Below, in pieces: positions 15,833 through 25,124 of a stretch of DNA of 60,139 bases. Numbering within the stretch: the first letter of the stretch is position 1; the number at the start of each line of letters is the position of its first letter. The position numbers were made by a program, and so were the translations under genes. Where the stretch lies: positions 1 through 60,139 of the forward strand of contig MTEI01000017.1 in assembly GCA_002083775.1 (NCBI GenBank), read 5' to 3'. The notes below the pieces were generated by a model. It was not told the DNA's origin. It saw nothing but the letters and a program-made list of their open reading frames with translations, and searched no databases. Source of the DNA: Rhodoferax ferrireducens. GTDB taxonomy: Bacteria; Pseudomonadota; Gammaproteobacteria; Burkholderiales; Burkholderiaceae_C.

Positions 15833-16812
15833 AGCATCCAATCACGCATCAAGGTCGCCTCGATCACTGCCTTGCAGGCCTCAAACTGAACCTGCATGCA
15901 CACCTGTGTGTGTGGGATGTCGTCATGCCAGCCGTGCTGCGGGTAACTCACGGCCTTGCGTTGCATCATGGTCTGGCCCTGAGCCAAGCCGTCCACCGCC
16001 ACGCGCACGCGCCCGGCTTGCAGGGTGAACAGTTCAGGGTTGGTCAGCACCACAAAGGCCAGCACGTCGTGGCCGTAACAGCCGGTGATCTGGCCCACCG
16101 CTGCGTCATGGGCGCTGTAAAAACCGCTGTAAAAAGCCACCGCGTGGTGCAGTGTGTCGGTGGCGATGTGCTGGTGGTGTTCGGCAATTTGCCGGAACAG
16201 GCTCAGCGGCAGGATCACCTGGTGCGTCACGTCCAGCCCGACCATGGTCAACGGCCAGCCGGCGGTGAAGACGGCGTCGGCCGCGTGCGGGTCGTTCCAG
16301 ATGTTGGCCTCAGCCACGGGCGACACGTTGCCGGATTCGAGCACCGCGCCGCCCATCAGCACCACTTCGCGCACCAGCGTGGGCAATTCAGGTGCCAGCA
16401 GCAAAGCCGCGGCCAGGTTGCCCAGCGGCCCCACGGCCACCAGCGTGATCTCGCCGGGGAACTGCCGCGCCATGTCAACGATGAACTGGGCCGACGAGCG
16501 CGGGTCCAGCGCACCTGCCGTGGCCACGCGCTGCGGCAGGTTGCCCAGGCCGTCAGCGCCGTGGATGAAGTCTGGCGGTGCCTCAGCCTTTTTCACCAGC
16601 GGCTGGGCCATGCCCACGGTCACAGAGATCTGGCGGCCCGCCAGCGCGGTCAGGTACAGCGCATTGGCGACCGCCTGCTCCACGTAGACGTTGCCAAAGG
16701 TGGTGGCGATGCCGATCACCTCCAAGCCAGGGTGCGCCAGCGCGTAATACAGCGCCATGGCGTCATCCACGCCGGGGTCGGTGTCAAAAATGACTTTTCT
16801 GGGGATTGACAT
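15805..16812 (-). CDS. Inosine/uridine-preferring nucleoside hydrolase
   Basis: This 335-residue protein should cleave the N-glycosidic bond of ribonucleosides to a free base and ribose. The N-terminal calcium-binding motif IFDTDPGVDDAMALYYAL is intact (Asp cluster), followed by GIATTFGNVYVEQA near 35, HGADGLGNLP near 84, VAVGPLGNLAAALLL near 126 and NIWNDPHAADAVF near 171 with the Asn and Asp ligands. It is the family of E. coli RihA/RihB and YeiK; the exact substrate cannot be read. With the ribokinase and the nucleoside transporter nearby it forms a salvage module. The C-terminus is written by the repeat at 15791-15832. Confidence 0.92.
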   Translation of the reverse strand: MSIPRKVIFDTDPGVDDAMALYYALAHPGLEVIGIATTFGNVYVEQAVANALYLTALAGRQISVTVGMAQPLVKKAEAPPDFIHGADGLGNLPQRVATAGALDPRSSAQFIVDMARQFPGEITLVAVGPLGNLAAALLLAPELPTLVREVVLMGGAVLESGNVSPVAEANIWNDPHAADAVFTAGWPLTMVGLDVTHQVILPLSLFRQIAEHHQHIATDTLHHAVAFYSGFYSAHDAAVGQITGCYGHDVLAFVVLTNPELFTLQAGRVRVAVDGLAQGQTMMQRKAVSYPQHGWHDDIPHTQVCMQVQFEACKAVIEATLMRDWMLKPLLALTE

Positions 16813-16845
16813 CGCGTGGTGTGTAGATTTTCTGGTTTTGGCGGA

Positions 16846-16918
16846 TTGTCATGCCGGACTCCGATCCGGCATCCATATCTTTGCGGTCATGGATTGCGGG
16901 TCGGAGCCCGCAATGACA
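16846..16918. repeat. Intergenic palindromic repeat, TTGTCATnCCGGA family
   Basis: Begins TTGTCATGCCGGACTCC with a complementary GATCCGGCAT, and ends GGATTGCGGGTC / GAGCCCGCAATGACA, both halves being inverted repeats. The same family occurs inside hrpA at 33460-33549. Confidence 0.8.
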
Positions 16919-16963
16919 GCCATTTTCAGACTTCAAGTTTGTGGTTGGTACCAAAAAATAGAT

Positions 16964-17896
16964 TCAGCCCATGCCGCAGTAGTTGCACAGTGCGCTGACA
17001 CTGGCTTCACACGGTGCGGGTTGCTGGGCCAAAAACGCGCTCACGGCGTCTGCCGTCGGAATGCTGGACTGCGCGCCCGCCTCGGTGCACGCCAGCGCAG
17101 CGGCGGCGCTGGCGCGCTGCATGGCTTGGGTGAGGCTCTCCCCTTGGTCCAGCGCAGCTACCAGCACACCGCAAAAAGTGTCGCCCGCGCCGGTGGTGTC
17201 AACCGCGTTGACCGGATAGGCTGGCTGGATGAAAAATGTGTTGCCTAGCCGCGCAGCGCAGCCACGCTGGCCCAGCGTCACCACCACACAGGGCACGGCG
17301 ATCTGCGCCAGATTGGTCATCAGGCTCACCGGGTAGGGCACCACAGCGGCCAATTCACCTTCGTTGACGATCAGCACGTCCACCGCGGCCAGCAGTTCCG
17401 GCGGCAAGGGTTGAGCGGGCGCGGCGTTCAGCACCACTGTGACTCCTTGCGCGCGTGCCGCCAGCGCGTAGGCGGTCACGGTGGCCAGCGGGGTTTCCAG
17501 CTGCATGAGCAGGTGGCTGAAACCGGTCAGATCCGGCAGGTGTTCCGGTGCCAGTGTCAGGTTGGCACCGGGGGCCACGGTGATGGCGTTTTCGGCATTG
17601 TCCGCTACACAAATAAAAGCACACCCTGTAGGCTGGTCTTGGGTTAGCACCGTATTGAGCTTGACATTGGCAGAATACAGCGAGGCCAGCAGAGGCTCGG
17701 CAAAGCTGTCCTGGCCCACGGCCAGCAGCATCTGCGTGGCGGCACCACCGGCGCGGGCGCAGGCCACGGCCTGGTTGGCCCCTTTGCCGCCAGGGTAGGT
17801 GGTAAACGCTTGCCCCAGAACCGTTTCGCCAGGTGCGGGGATATGGGGAGCGCGGACAACAAAGTCCAGATTGGCAGAACCAGCAACCAGAATCAT
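16964..17896 (-). CDS. rbsK: Ribokinase
   Basis: This 310-residue PfkB-family kinase phosphorylates ribose to ribose-5-phosphate. The N-terminal motif reads VLGQAFTTYPGGKGANQAVACARAGG near residue 30 (GGKGANQA), with the anion hole and catalytic base in DTTGAGDTFCGVLVAAL near 244. The start at 17896 gives MILVAGSANLDFVV, the usual opening; an in-frame ATG at 17929 would add 11 residues with no support. It is transcribed toward the nucleoside hydrolase, with a repeat in the 151-base gap, and diverges from the transporter gene at 18035. Confidence 0.92.
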   Translation of the reverse strand: MILVAGSANLDFVVRAPHIPAPGETVLGQAFTTYPGGKGANQAVACARAGGAATQMLLAVGQDSFAEPLLASLYSANVKLNTVLTQDQPTGCAFICVADNAENAITVAPGANLTLAPEHLPDLTGFSHLLMQLETPLATVTAYALAARAQGVTVVLNAAPAQPLPPELLAAVDVLIVNEGELAAVVPYPVSLMTNLAQIAVPCVVVTLGQRGCAARLGNTFFIQPAYPVNAVDTTGAGDTFCGVLVAALDQGESLTQAMQRASAAAALACTEAGAQSSIPTADAVSAFLAQQPAPCEASVSALCNYCGMG

Positions 17897-18034
17897 GGGT
17901 TTATTTTTGAATGGGTACGGGGCAGGCATTATGTCGCGCAGCCTGACACCGCAAAAATCGTGGCATAGTCATTGCTGCTACATCTTTGCCCTGGGTTGAC
18001 CGGGGATTTGTTTAACTTTTGAAAGTGATTTGTC

Positions 18035-19015
18035 ATGGCTCTGAAATCTGTTTTGCGTCTGAGTGTTCTGGCTGCTGCTGCCCTGTCAGCGACGGCTGTG
18101 CTGGCCGAGCCTTCGGTGGTGTACGACATGGGTGGCAAGTTTGACAAGTCGTTCAACGAGGCGGCCTACAACGGCATGGAGATGTGGAAGAAAGAGTCTG
18201 GCAAGAAATACCTGGAGTTTGAAATCTCCAACGAATCGCAGCGTGAACAGGCCCTGCGCCGCATGGCCGAGCGCGGTGCCACTCCGATCATCGGCGTGGG
18301 CTTCAGCCAGGCATCCGCCATTGAAAAGCTGGCCAAAGAGTTCCCCAAGCTGCAATTCGCCATCATCGACATGGTGGTGGACCTGCCCAACGTGCAGTCG
18401 GTGGTGTTCAAGGAGCATGAAGGCAGCTTCTTGGTGGGTGCCATGGCGGCCATCGCCAGCAAGACCGGCAAAGTGGGGTTTGTTGGCGGCATGGACATCC
18501 CGCTGATCCGCAAGTTCCAATGCGGCTACGAGCAGGGCGCCAAATACATCAACCCCAAAGCCGAGGTGTTTGCCAACATGACCGGCACCACCGGCGCGGC
18601 CTGGGCCGACCCGGCGCGTGGCGGTGAGCTGGCCAAGGCCCAGTTTGCCAAGGGTACCGACGTGGTGTTTGCTGCAGCGGGCGGCACCGGCATGGGGGTC
18701 TACCAGGCCGCCAAAGACGGCGGCAAACTCGCCATTGGCGTGGACAGCAACCAGAACCACCTGCAACCCGGCACCATGCTGACCTCGATGGTCAAGGGCG
18801 TAGATGTGGCGGTGTTCAACGTGGCCAAGTCCTTCAAGCCCGGCCTGACCGTGCTGGGACTCAAAGAAGGTGGCGTGGGTTATTCGCTGGACCAATACAA
18901 CGCCAAGCTGGTCACGCCTGATATGAAGAAAAAGGTGGAAGCCGCCAAGGCCGACATCATCAGCGGCAAGATCAAGGTGGCCGATTACATGGCCGACAAC
19001 GCCTGCAAGTACTGA
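18035..19015 (+). CDS. BMP-family nucleoside-binding lipoprotein/periplasmic protein of ABC transporter
   Basis: This 326-residue solute-binding protein of the Bmp/PnrA family delivers purine nucleosides to an ABC importer. It has a signal peptide (LRLSVLAAAALSATAVLAEP, cleavage after ALA); no lipobox Cys follows, so a soluble periplasmic form is expected. The mature part shows VVYDMGGKFDKSFNEAAYNG, which is the family signature, then GVGFSQASAIEKLAKEFP, GFVGGMDIPLIRKFQCGYEQG and IGVDSNQNHL. The three downstream genes (ATPase and two permeases) complete the importer. The 5' side faces rbsK, so uptake and breakdown genes share one intergenic control region. Confidence 0.92.
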   Translation: MALKSVLRLSVLAAAALSATAVLAEPSVVYDMGGKFDKSFNEAAYNGMEMWKKESGKKYLEFEISNESQREQALRRMAERGATPIIGVGFSQASAIEKLAKEFPKLQFAIIDMVVDLPNVQSVVFKEHEGSFLVGAMAAIASKTGKVGFVGGMDIPLIRKFQCGYEQGAKYINPKAEVFANMTGTTGAAWADPARGGELAKAQFAKGTDVVFAAAGGTGMGVYQAAKDGGKLAIGVDSNQNHLQPGTMLTSMVKGVDVAVFNVAKSFKPGLTVLGLKEGGVGYSLDQYNAKLVTPDMKKKVEAAKADIISGKIKVADYMADNACKY

Positions 19016-19038
19016 CTCTGGTGACTGCCTGCTAGCCC

Positions 19039-20571
19039 ATGGCTGAGCCTGCCGCGCCTGCGGTGCGCATGACCGGCATCCACAAGCACTTTGGTGCGGT
19101 GGCTGCCAATGCCGATGTGTCCTTGAGCGTGGCCAGTGGCACGGTGCACGGCATCGTGGGTGAAAACGGCGCAGGCAAAAGCACGCTCATGTCCATCCTG
19201 TACGGCTTTTACACCGCCGATAGCGGGCAGATTGCCGTGTTTGGCAAGCCCGCCGACATTCGCAACGCCGACGACGCGATTGCGCTGGGCATTGGCATGG
19301 TGCACCAGCACTTCATGCTGGTCGATACCCTCACCGCGCTGGAAAACGTGATGCTGGGTGCAGAGCCACACTGGCTGCTACTGCGTGCCGACGCCCAGGT
19401 GCGCAGCAAGCTCAACGCGTTGATGGCGTCCACCGGCTTGCAGATTCCGCTGGACAGCCTGGTTGGCGACTTGCCGGTGGGTGACCGCCAGCGGCTGGAA
19501 ATCCTCAAAACCCTGTACCGCGGCGCGAAAATTTTGATTCTGGACGAGCCCACCGCCGTGCTCACGCCGCAGGAAACCACGCAGTTGTTTGGTGTGCTCA
19601 AGCGCCTGCGCGAACAGGGCACCACGCTGATTCTGATCACCCACAAACTCAAGGAAGTGATGGCACTGTGCGACGTGGTGACGGTGATGCGTGCGGGGCA
19701 GGTGGTGGCCGAGGTGCCGATAGCCCAAGCCTCCATCGAGAGCCTGGCACAAGCCATGGTTGGCCGAAAAGTGATGATAGAAAGAGCACCTGAGCCCTCT
19801 ATCCATAAGGGTGAAGTGCTCTTGAAAGCAGAGCATCTATCGGTGACCGACAGCCTGGGTGTGCAGCGCCTCAAAGACGTGAGTTTGAGCCTGTGCGCCG
19901 GTGAAATCGTCGGCGTGGCCGGTGTGTCGGGCAATGGCCAGAGTGAACTGATGGATGTGCTGACTGGTTTGCTCACGCCCAATCAAGGCCAACTCACGCT
20001 GGAAGGCCGTGATTTCACCGCACCGCATTGGCTTGACCCGAGCCTGGCGCGTGCGCTGGGCCTGGCCCATGTGCCTGAAGACCGCCACGCCCGCGCGTTG
20101 GTCATGGCTTTTGCCGCCTGGGAATCGGCGGTGTTGGGATACGACGATCTGCCCGACTATTCAAGCGGCGGCTGGATGAACCACACCCACATGCGCCAAG
20201 CCACGGCTGACATGATGGAACGCTTCGACGTGCGCCCGCGCGACACCGAACTGCCCAGCAGCAAGTTCAGTGGCGGCAATCAGCAAAAACTGGTGCTGGC
20301 GCGTGAACTGGGCCGCGCGCCCAAGGTGCTGCTGGTGGGCCAGCCGACGCGCGGCGTGGACATTGGTGCCATCGAATTCATTTACACGCAACTGCGCGCC
20401 TTGCGGCAAGCCGGGTGCGCGGTGCTGGTGGTCTCCAGCGAGCTGGATGAAATTCTGGCGCTGTCTGACCGGGTGCTGGTGATGAACCAGGGCCGTATCG
20501 CCGGTGAACTTCCCATTGCCGACTGCACCGAGGCAGCGCTGGGTCTGCTGATGACCGGGGGCAGCGCATGA
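19039..20571 (+). CDS. Nucleoside ABC transporter, double ATP-binding subunit
   Basis: This 510-residue protein has two ABC domains, as in the YufO/NupA and RbsA group. Domain 1 has Walker A GENGAGKSTL near residue 41, signature LPVGDRQRLEILKTL near 148 and Walker B ILILDEPTAVLT near 168. Domain 2 has GVSGNGQSELMDVL near 294, SGGNQQKLVLARELGR near 411 and VLLVGQPTRGVDIG near 433; the Walker A of domain 2 lacks the usual GKS, which is common in this family. It overlaps the first permease by four bases. A degenerate palindrome lies in frame between the two domains (19783-19822). Confidence 0.93.
   Translation: MAEPAAPAVRMTGIHKHFGAVAANADVSLSVASGTVHGIVGENGAGKSTLMSILYGFYTADSGQIAVFGKPADIRNADDAIALGIGMVHQHFMLVDTLTALENVMLGAEPHWLLLRADAQVRSKLNALMASTGLQIPLDSLVGDLPVGDRQRLEILKTLYRGAKILILDEPTAVLTPQETTQLFGVLKRLREQGTTLILITHKLKEVMALCDVVTVMRAGQVVAEVPIAQASIESLAQAMVGRKVMIERAPEPSIHKGEVLLKAEHLSVTDSLGVQRLKDVSLSLCAGEIVGVAGVSGNGQSELMDVLTGLLTPNQGQLTLEGRDFTAPHWLDPSLARALGLAHVPEDRHARALVMAFAAWESAVLGYDDLPDYSSGGWMNHTHMRQATADMMERFDVRPRDTELPSSKFSGGNQQKLVLARELGRAPKVLLVGQPTRGVDIGAIEFIYTQLRALRQAGCAVLVVSSELDEILALSDRVLVMNQGRIAGELPIADCTEAALGLLMTGGSA
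19783..19822. repeat. Inverted repeat inside the ABC ATPase gene
   Basis: AGAGCAC (19783-19789) pairs with GTGCTCT (19816-19822), with an inner AGCCCT and AAGGGT. It sits in the linker between the two ABC domains and may be a diverged copy of the AGCCCTTAT repeat family. Confidence 0.5.
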
Positions 20572-21695
20572 CCCCCTTGCCGCGTTGGGCTGATCTGGTG
20601 GTGCTGCCTGCGGTGAGCCTGCTGGTGGCGTTGCTGGCTGCAGGCGGCGTGGTGGCGCTGGTCGGGCAAGACCCGTGGGAGGTGATCCAGGTGCTGGTGC
20701 ACGGGGCTTTTGGCACGGCGCGCGGCATCAGTTACACGCTGTATTACGCCACCACCTTTGTGTTTACCGGGCTGGCGGTGGCAGTTGCCTTTCATGGCGG
20801 GCTGTTCAACATTGGCGGCGAAGGTCAGGCGGTGATGGGTGGTTTGGGCACCGGGCTGGTGGCGTTGTGGTGGTCAGCCTTTCTGCCAGCCTGGCTGATG
20901 CTGCCGGTGATGATGCTCTCAGGCGCTTTGTTCGGCATGGCCTGGGCAGTGGTGCCAGGGTATTTGCAGGCGTACCGCGGCAGCCATGTGGTGATCACCA
21001 CCATCATGTTCAACTTTATTGCCAGCACGGTGCTGGTGTATGTGCTGGTGAACCATTTGCGGCCCAAGGGCTCGATGGCGGTGGAAAGTGAGATGTTTGC
21101 CGAATCCGCCAAACTGCCGGGTGTGCATGCGGTGCTGGGCACGCTGGGCATCGATTGGCCGTCATCGCCGCTGAATCTGAGTTTGTTGCTGGCACTTGTC
21201 GCCGCCGTGGCGGTGTACTTTTTTCTCTGGCGCACCCGCGCTGGCTACCGACTGCGTGCGGTGGGTTCCAGCCCCAGTGCCGCTGAATACGCCGGTATCC
21301 GGGCACCGCACCAGGTACTGATTGCCATGGCCATTTCTGGCGCGCTGGCCGGGCTGGTGGGCATGAACGAGATTGCCGGAGTGAGTGGCAAGCTGATGCT
21401 GGAATTTGTCAGCGGCGCGGGTTTCACCGGCATTGCGGTGGCGCTGATGGGGCGCAATCACCCGCTGGGTATTGTGCTGGCCAGTCTGCTGTTTGGCGCG
21501 TTGTTTCAGGGTGGGGCCGAGGTGGCTTTTGAGGTGCAGGGCTTCAGCCGCGACATGGTGGTGATGCTGCAAGGCTTCATCGTGCTGTTTTCGGGTGCCA
21601 TGACTTATGTGATTGCGCCGCAGTTGGCGCGGGTGCTGGGCTGGTTCAGCAAGCCGGTGGCTAGCCAAGGCAAAGCGGGAGCAGCGCATGGATGA
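20568..21695 (+). CDS. Nucleoside ABC transporter permease 1
   Basis: This 375-residue inner-membrane protein is of the BPD_transp_2 type (LivH/RbsC fold). Around ten hydrophobic segments are visible, the first at residues 10-35. Family marks are GLFNIGGEGQAVMGGLGTGL near 77, VPGYLQAYRGSHVVITTIMFNF near 128 (in parts: AYRGSHVVITTIMFN) and RAVGSSPSAAEYAGI near 228. The ATG overlaps the ATPase stop by four bases and the stop overlaps the next permease, so translation is coupled. Confidence 0.92.
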   Translation: MTPLPRWADLVVLPAVSLLVALLAAGGVVALVGQDPWEVIQVLVHGAFGTARGISYTLYYATTFVFTGLAVAVAFHGGLFNIGGEGQAVMGGLGTGLVALWWSAFLPAWLMLPVMMLSGALFGMAWAVVPGYLQAYRGSHVVITTIMFNFIASTVLVYVLVNHLRPKGSMAVESEMFAESAKLPGVHAVLGTLGIDWPSSPLNLSLLLALVAAVAVYFFLWRTRAGYRLRAVGSSPSAAEYAGIRAPHQVLIAMAISGALAGLVGMNEIAGVSGKLMLEFVSGAGFTGIAVALMGRNHPLGIVLASLLFGALFQGGAEVAFEVQGFSRDMVVMLQGFIVLFSGAMTYVIAPQLARVLGWFSKPVASQGKAGAAHG

Positions 21696-22656
21696 AGCGT
21701 TGCTGGGCTCCATGCTGGCTTCCACCTTGCGGGTATCGACGCCGCTGATTTTTTGCGCCCTGGCCGGTTTGCTCTCTGAACGCTCGGGCGTGGTGGATAT
21801 CGGGCTGGAAGGCAAGATGTTGCTGGCAGCCTTTGCGGCGGGTTCGGTGGGCGCGGTGTATGGCTCGACCACGCTGGCTATTTTGGCAGCGATGGCAGTG
21901 GCAGTGAGCATGTCGTGGGTGCACGGGCTGGCCTGTGTCAGCCATAAGGGCGACCAGGTGGTGTCCGGTGTTGCGATCAATATCATTGCGGTCGGCCTGA
22001 CTGCTGTGCTGGGCGCGGCCTGGTTTCATCAAGGCGGGCAAACACCGCCGGTGAGTGATGCGGTGCGTATCACGGCGCTGATGCCGGGTCTGGTCGAAGC
22101 CGCACGTGGCTTGCCGGTGCTTGGCACGGTGCTGGGCGATGGCGTGCTAGGCCACAACGCGCTGGTGTATCTGGCGCTGTTACTGGTGCCGCTGGTGTGG
22201 TGGGTGGTGTTCCGCACCCGCTTCGGCTTACGGTTACGCGCTGTGGGTGAAAACCCGCAAATGGTCGATGCGGCTGGCGTGTCAGTCATGCGCCTGCGCT
22301 ACACCGCGCTCACGCTCAACGGCATGTTGTGCGGCTTGGCGGGCAGTTATCTGGTGCTGGCACAGAGTGCCAGTTTTTCACAAAATATGACCGCAGGCCG
22401 CGGATTCATGGCGCTGGCTGCTCTCATTTTTGGCAGGTGGCACCCGGTGAAAGCGCTGTGGGCGTGTTTGTTGTTTGGTTTTCTGGACGCAGCGGCCATT
22501 CGTTTGCAGGGCGTGCATTTGCCGGGCATTGGCGAGGTGCCGGTGCAAGCCATTCAGGCGCTGCCCTATGTGCTGACGGTGGTGCTGCTGGCCGGTTTCA
22601 TCGGCAAATCCGTGGCACCCAAGTCGCTGGGTATTCCCTACAGCAAGGAACGCTGA
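21688..22656 (+). CDS. Nucleoside ABC transporter permease 2
   Basis: This 322-residue partner permease has the same fold. It starts at MDEALLGSMLASTLRVSTPL (21688), overlapping the first permease by eight bases; the frame continues upstream to 21613 but that part is a shadow of permease 1. Marks are LSERSGVVDIGLEGKMLLAA near 34, KGDQVVSGVAINIIAVGL near 88 and LRAVGENPQMVDAAGVSV near 190. It is the last gene of the bmp operon and ends eight bases before the mnmC stop on the other strand. Confidence 0.92.
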   Translation: MDEALLGSMLASTLRVSTPLIFCALAGLLSERSGVVDIGLEGKMLLAAFAAGSVGAVYGSTTLAILAAMAVAVSMSWVHGLACVSHKGDQVVSGVAINIIAVGLTAVLGAAWFHQGGQTPPVSDAVRITALMPGLVEAARGLPVLGTVLGDGVLGHNALVYLALLLVPLVWWVVFRTRFGLRLRAVGENPQMVDAAGVSVMRLRYTALTLNGMLCGLAGSYLVLAQSASFSQNMTAGRGFMALAALIFGRWHPVKALWACLLFGFLDAAAIRLQGVHLPGIGEVPVQAIQALPYVLTVVLLAGFIGKSVAPKSLGIPYSKER

Positions 22657-22664
22657 GGCGCGCC

Positions 22665-24512
22665 TCAGCCGCGCAGGGCGTTCAGCGCTTTCGCCAGATT
22701 CGCCTCCACCGGCAAAGGCTCAGCACCCATGCGTGCCGCCAGCAGTTCGGCGCACAGCACTGAAAAGCTCAACCCTCTGGAACCCAGCCCGGCGCACATC
22801 CACAAACTGGGGTTCTTGCCTTCATCCAGCGGTCCCACCAGCGGCAAGCGGTCGACTGTTACGCAGCGCGTGCCCTTCCAGGTTTTGAGCGCAGGGGACG
22901 CAAATGTCGCGGCCAAACGGTCAGCCAGATCTGGTAACAGCTGTTGCAGGTGCTCAAAATTGAGGACGTGGTTGGCGCTGTCGCTGCGCTCGAAATGGTG
23001 GGTTGGCTGGTATGTGGAGCCCATGAACCATGCCGGCCCCTGCTCGGTGGGAATATGGGGCACCATGCCGCCCAAGCCATTGACGGGACAAGCTGGAAAT
23101 GCGGTCGCGGCTGCTGTTGCGTCGGCGTGCAGCGCCCAGCTCAGCAGCCCGCGCATGCCGTGGGTGGCGGGCAGTTGCTTCAATTGAAATGCCAGCGCTT
23201 CGTCGTGAATCGCCAGCGCGTCCAGCAACGGGCGGGCTGCGCAGGCGTTGGCAAACACCACCCGCTCGGCCTTGCACAACAGGCGTCCGCTGCTCTCAAA
23301 CAGATGCCAGACCTCGTCCTGGCGTTGCAAATGGCTGACCTCAGCGTTTCCTTGAAAAGTCACGCCTGGTTGGCGCAGCCAGGCCCGTACCAGTTCAGCC
23401 GGTTTCACCCAAGCTGCGTGCGTGTGCCACAGGGCGGGCCCCGCGGCTGCTTGGTGGGCGTCAAGCAGGGCTGGTGTGCCCGCTTCAGACCAGTCTTTGC
23501 CCTCTGGTGGCCAATGCGCGGGCAGTTGCGGCGTGCCACCCACCTGGCGCTCCAGCACACCAGGGGCCGACCAGTGCACACCTTCCAGCAAATTTTGCTG
23601 CGCTTGTTGCAGCATCAGGCGCACACCAGCACGTGACAGGCGCGAGAGTGGACAGTCATCACCAGAGGTGTGCGGCACCACCAGCCCCACCGGCAAGCTC
23701 GATGCCCCGGCAGCGGGCGCCGCCGCCGCGTCCAGCACTTGCACCTGCCAGCCGCGCCTTGCCAAAACAGCTGCCACGCTGGCACCGGCCAGACCGGCAC
23801 CAATCACCGCACAGCGCTGGATGGGCAGCGCCAAAGTGCCGGTCTGACGCGAGGTCTTTAACGTCCAGGCCGGGTAAAACCAGGCTTGAAGCGACTCGGC
23901 ATTTTCTGGCGCGGTGTTGCTGGACGCATGGCTGGTCACGAAGCCGCAGGAGCGCAAGGCGCGGCACAGTGCAGGCCGGCCCACGCCCGCGGGCCAGGGG
24001 CCGTGAAGCGTCGTACCGCGGCGGCAAAGACGCACAAGTGCTTTGATAGCCCAATGGCTCTGGCTTTCAAAAGCGCCTGGCAAACCGGGGTTGGCAGGCG
24101 ACAAAATAAGCTCATCCGCTTGAAACTGCAGCTGTCGCAGTGACTGCAAAGCGTCACCCACGCACAGCGTCAGGATAACGCGCCCTTCAGCGAGCAAAAA
24201 GCGATGAAACCCAGGCAGCAGACCAAACCATTGTTCGCCCAGGGTCTGTGCCAGCCGCAACAGGCCAGGCTGTTGGCGGCCGGCAGAAAGCAATTCGTCC
24301 AGTTCTGGTGCGCGCGGACACAGCGCCACGACATGCAGCACCTGAGGGCGCCGAGGCTCTTGGAGCCATTCGTGCCAGATGGTCAGAAATTTTTTCCCCG
24401 TGTTGAAACTGGTGTCCAGTATCTGCCAGCGGGGCAGGTCGCACCAGCCGCGAGCCCAGGGCAAGCTGCGCACAGCGCCAGGCTCAGGCGGCTGTGCGGG
24501 GGGCGTGGTCAC
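22665..24512 (-). CDS. mnmC: tRNA mnm5s2U biosynthesis bifunctional protein MnmC
   Basis: This 615-residue fusion enzyme finishes the wobble uridine modification mnm5s2U34 of tRNAs for Glu, Lys and others. The N-terminal methyltransferase (MnmD, residues 1-240) shows [11 protein letters not shown] and the [12 protein letters not shown] region; the C-terminal FAD oxidoreductase (from residue 238) begins [22 protein letters not shown], followed by [21 protein letters not shown] and ends [20 protein letters not shown]. The start overlaps the yggX stop (ATGA). Length is close to the E. coli protein. Nothing is missing. Confidence 0.92.
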   Translation of the reverse strand: MTTPPAQPPEPGAVRSLPWARGWCDLPRWQILDTSFNTGKKFLTIWHEWLQEPRRPQVLHVVALCPRAPELDELLSAGRQQPGLLRLAQTLGEQWFGLLPGFHRFLLAEGRVILTLCVGDALQSLRQLQFQADELILSPANPGLPGAFESQSHWAIKALVRLCRRGTTLHGPWPAGVGRPALCRALRSCGFVTSHASSNTAPENAESLQAWFYPAWTLKTSRQTGTLALPIQRCAVIGAGLAGASVAAVLARRGWQVQVLDAAAAPAAGASSLPVGLVVPHTSGDDCPLSRLSRAGVRLMLQQAQQNLLEGVHWSAPGVLERQVGGTPQLPAHWPPEGKDWSEAGTPALLDAHQAAAGPALWHTHAAWVKPAELVRAWLRQPGVTFQGNAEVSHLQRQDEVWHLFESSGRLLCKAERVVFANACAARPLLDALAIHDEALAFQLKQLPATHGMRGLLSWALHADATAAATAFPACPVNGLGGMVPHIPTEQGPAWFMGSTYQPTHHFERSDSANHVLNFEHLQQLLPDLADRLAATFASPALKTWKGTRCVTVDRLPLVGPLDEGKNPSLWMCAGLGSRGLSFSVLCAELLAARMGAEPLPVEANLAKALNALRG

Positions 24513-24781
24513 GCTTTGGGTGGGACGTAACCTTGGGCGGCGTCTGCGCCATCACCAAAAAAGTGATTCTCCATTTGCCGCGCCAGGTATTGGCGGGCGC
24601 GGGCGTCGGCCAGGTTCAGACGGTTTTCGTTGACCAGCATGGTTTGGTGCTTGAGCCAATCGGCCCAGGCTTGCTTGCTGACGTTTTCCCAGAGCCGTTT
24701 GCCCAATTCACCGGGGTAGGGTGCAAAGTCCAGCCCTTCAGCCTCGATGCCCAATTTGATGCATTTCACCGTACGCGCCAT
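24509..24781 (-). CDS. yggX: Probable Fe(2+)-trafficking protein YggX
   Basis: This 90-residue protein is of normal family length. Diagnostic segments are [40 protein letters not shown] and the C-terminal [15 protein letters not shown]. The single conserved Cys (residue 7) is present. YggX is linked to iron supply and protection of Fe-S clusters from oxidation. It forms a translationally coupled pair with mnmC. Confidence 0.95.
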   Translation of the reverse strand: MARTVKCIKLGIEAEGLDFAPYPGELGKRLWENVSKQAWADWLKHQTMLVNENRLNLADARARQYLARQMENHFFGDGADAAQGYVPPKA

Positions 24782-24866
24782 GGTTTACCTTATGTAAGTT
24801 CTGCCAAAAGGTTGAACTTTAGCAAGGTTTTTGCATGAGGCGCTTGCTGAAGTAAAATGCACCCCT

Positions 24867-25124
24867 ATGGCAAAAGCAGATACCAAAACCAAAATCGTGG
24901 CCGATGGCCTACGTTACAAATCCAAGGTGTCGGGTTCACCGTTCACCGCGGCTACTTCCTTTGGCGCTGCCACCATGTCCTGCTTCTTATGTGGCAAGCA
25001 TCGGGCCCGCTCCCAGATGATTTCCAAGAAGATTCTGGGCAAGTCGCAAGCAGTGTGTTCACCGTCCTGCAAGGCACTTGACCAAATGCTGGAAGAGGCC
25101 AACAAGAAGCCATCAAGCGATTGA
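24867..25124 (+). CDS. Small four-cysteine protein, probably zinc-binding
   Basis: This 85-residue protein has CFLC near residue 33 and CSPSC near 68, which together make a plausible zinc site. The rest is basic at both ends, without a membrane segment. I do not know a named family, though similar short proteins occur in Burkholderiales before dsbB. The start at 24867 gives MAKADTKTK; the frame is open 12 codons further upstream. Its TGA shares its last base with the dsbB ATG, so the two are co-transcribed. Confidence 0.8.
   Translation: MAKADTKTKIVADGLRYKSKVSGSPFTAATSFGAATMSCFLCGKHRARSQMISKKILGKSQAVCSPSCKALDQMLEEANKKPSSD

Noticed and set aside
17930..18034. Purine riboswitch before the nucleoside transporter
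   Set aside because: The gap is only 105 bases and I could not find the conserved junction of a purine riboswitch.
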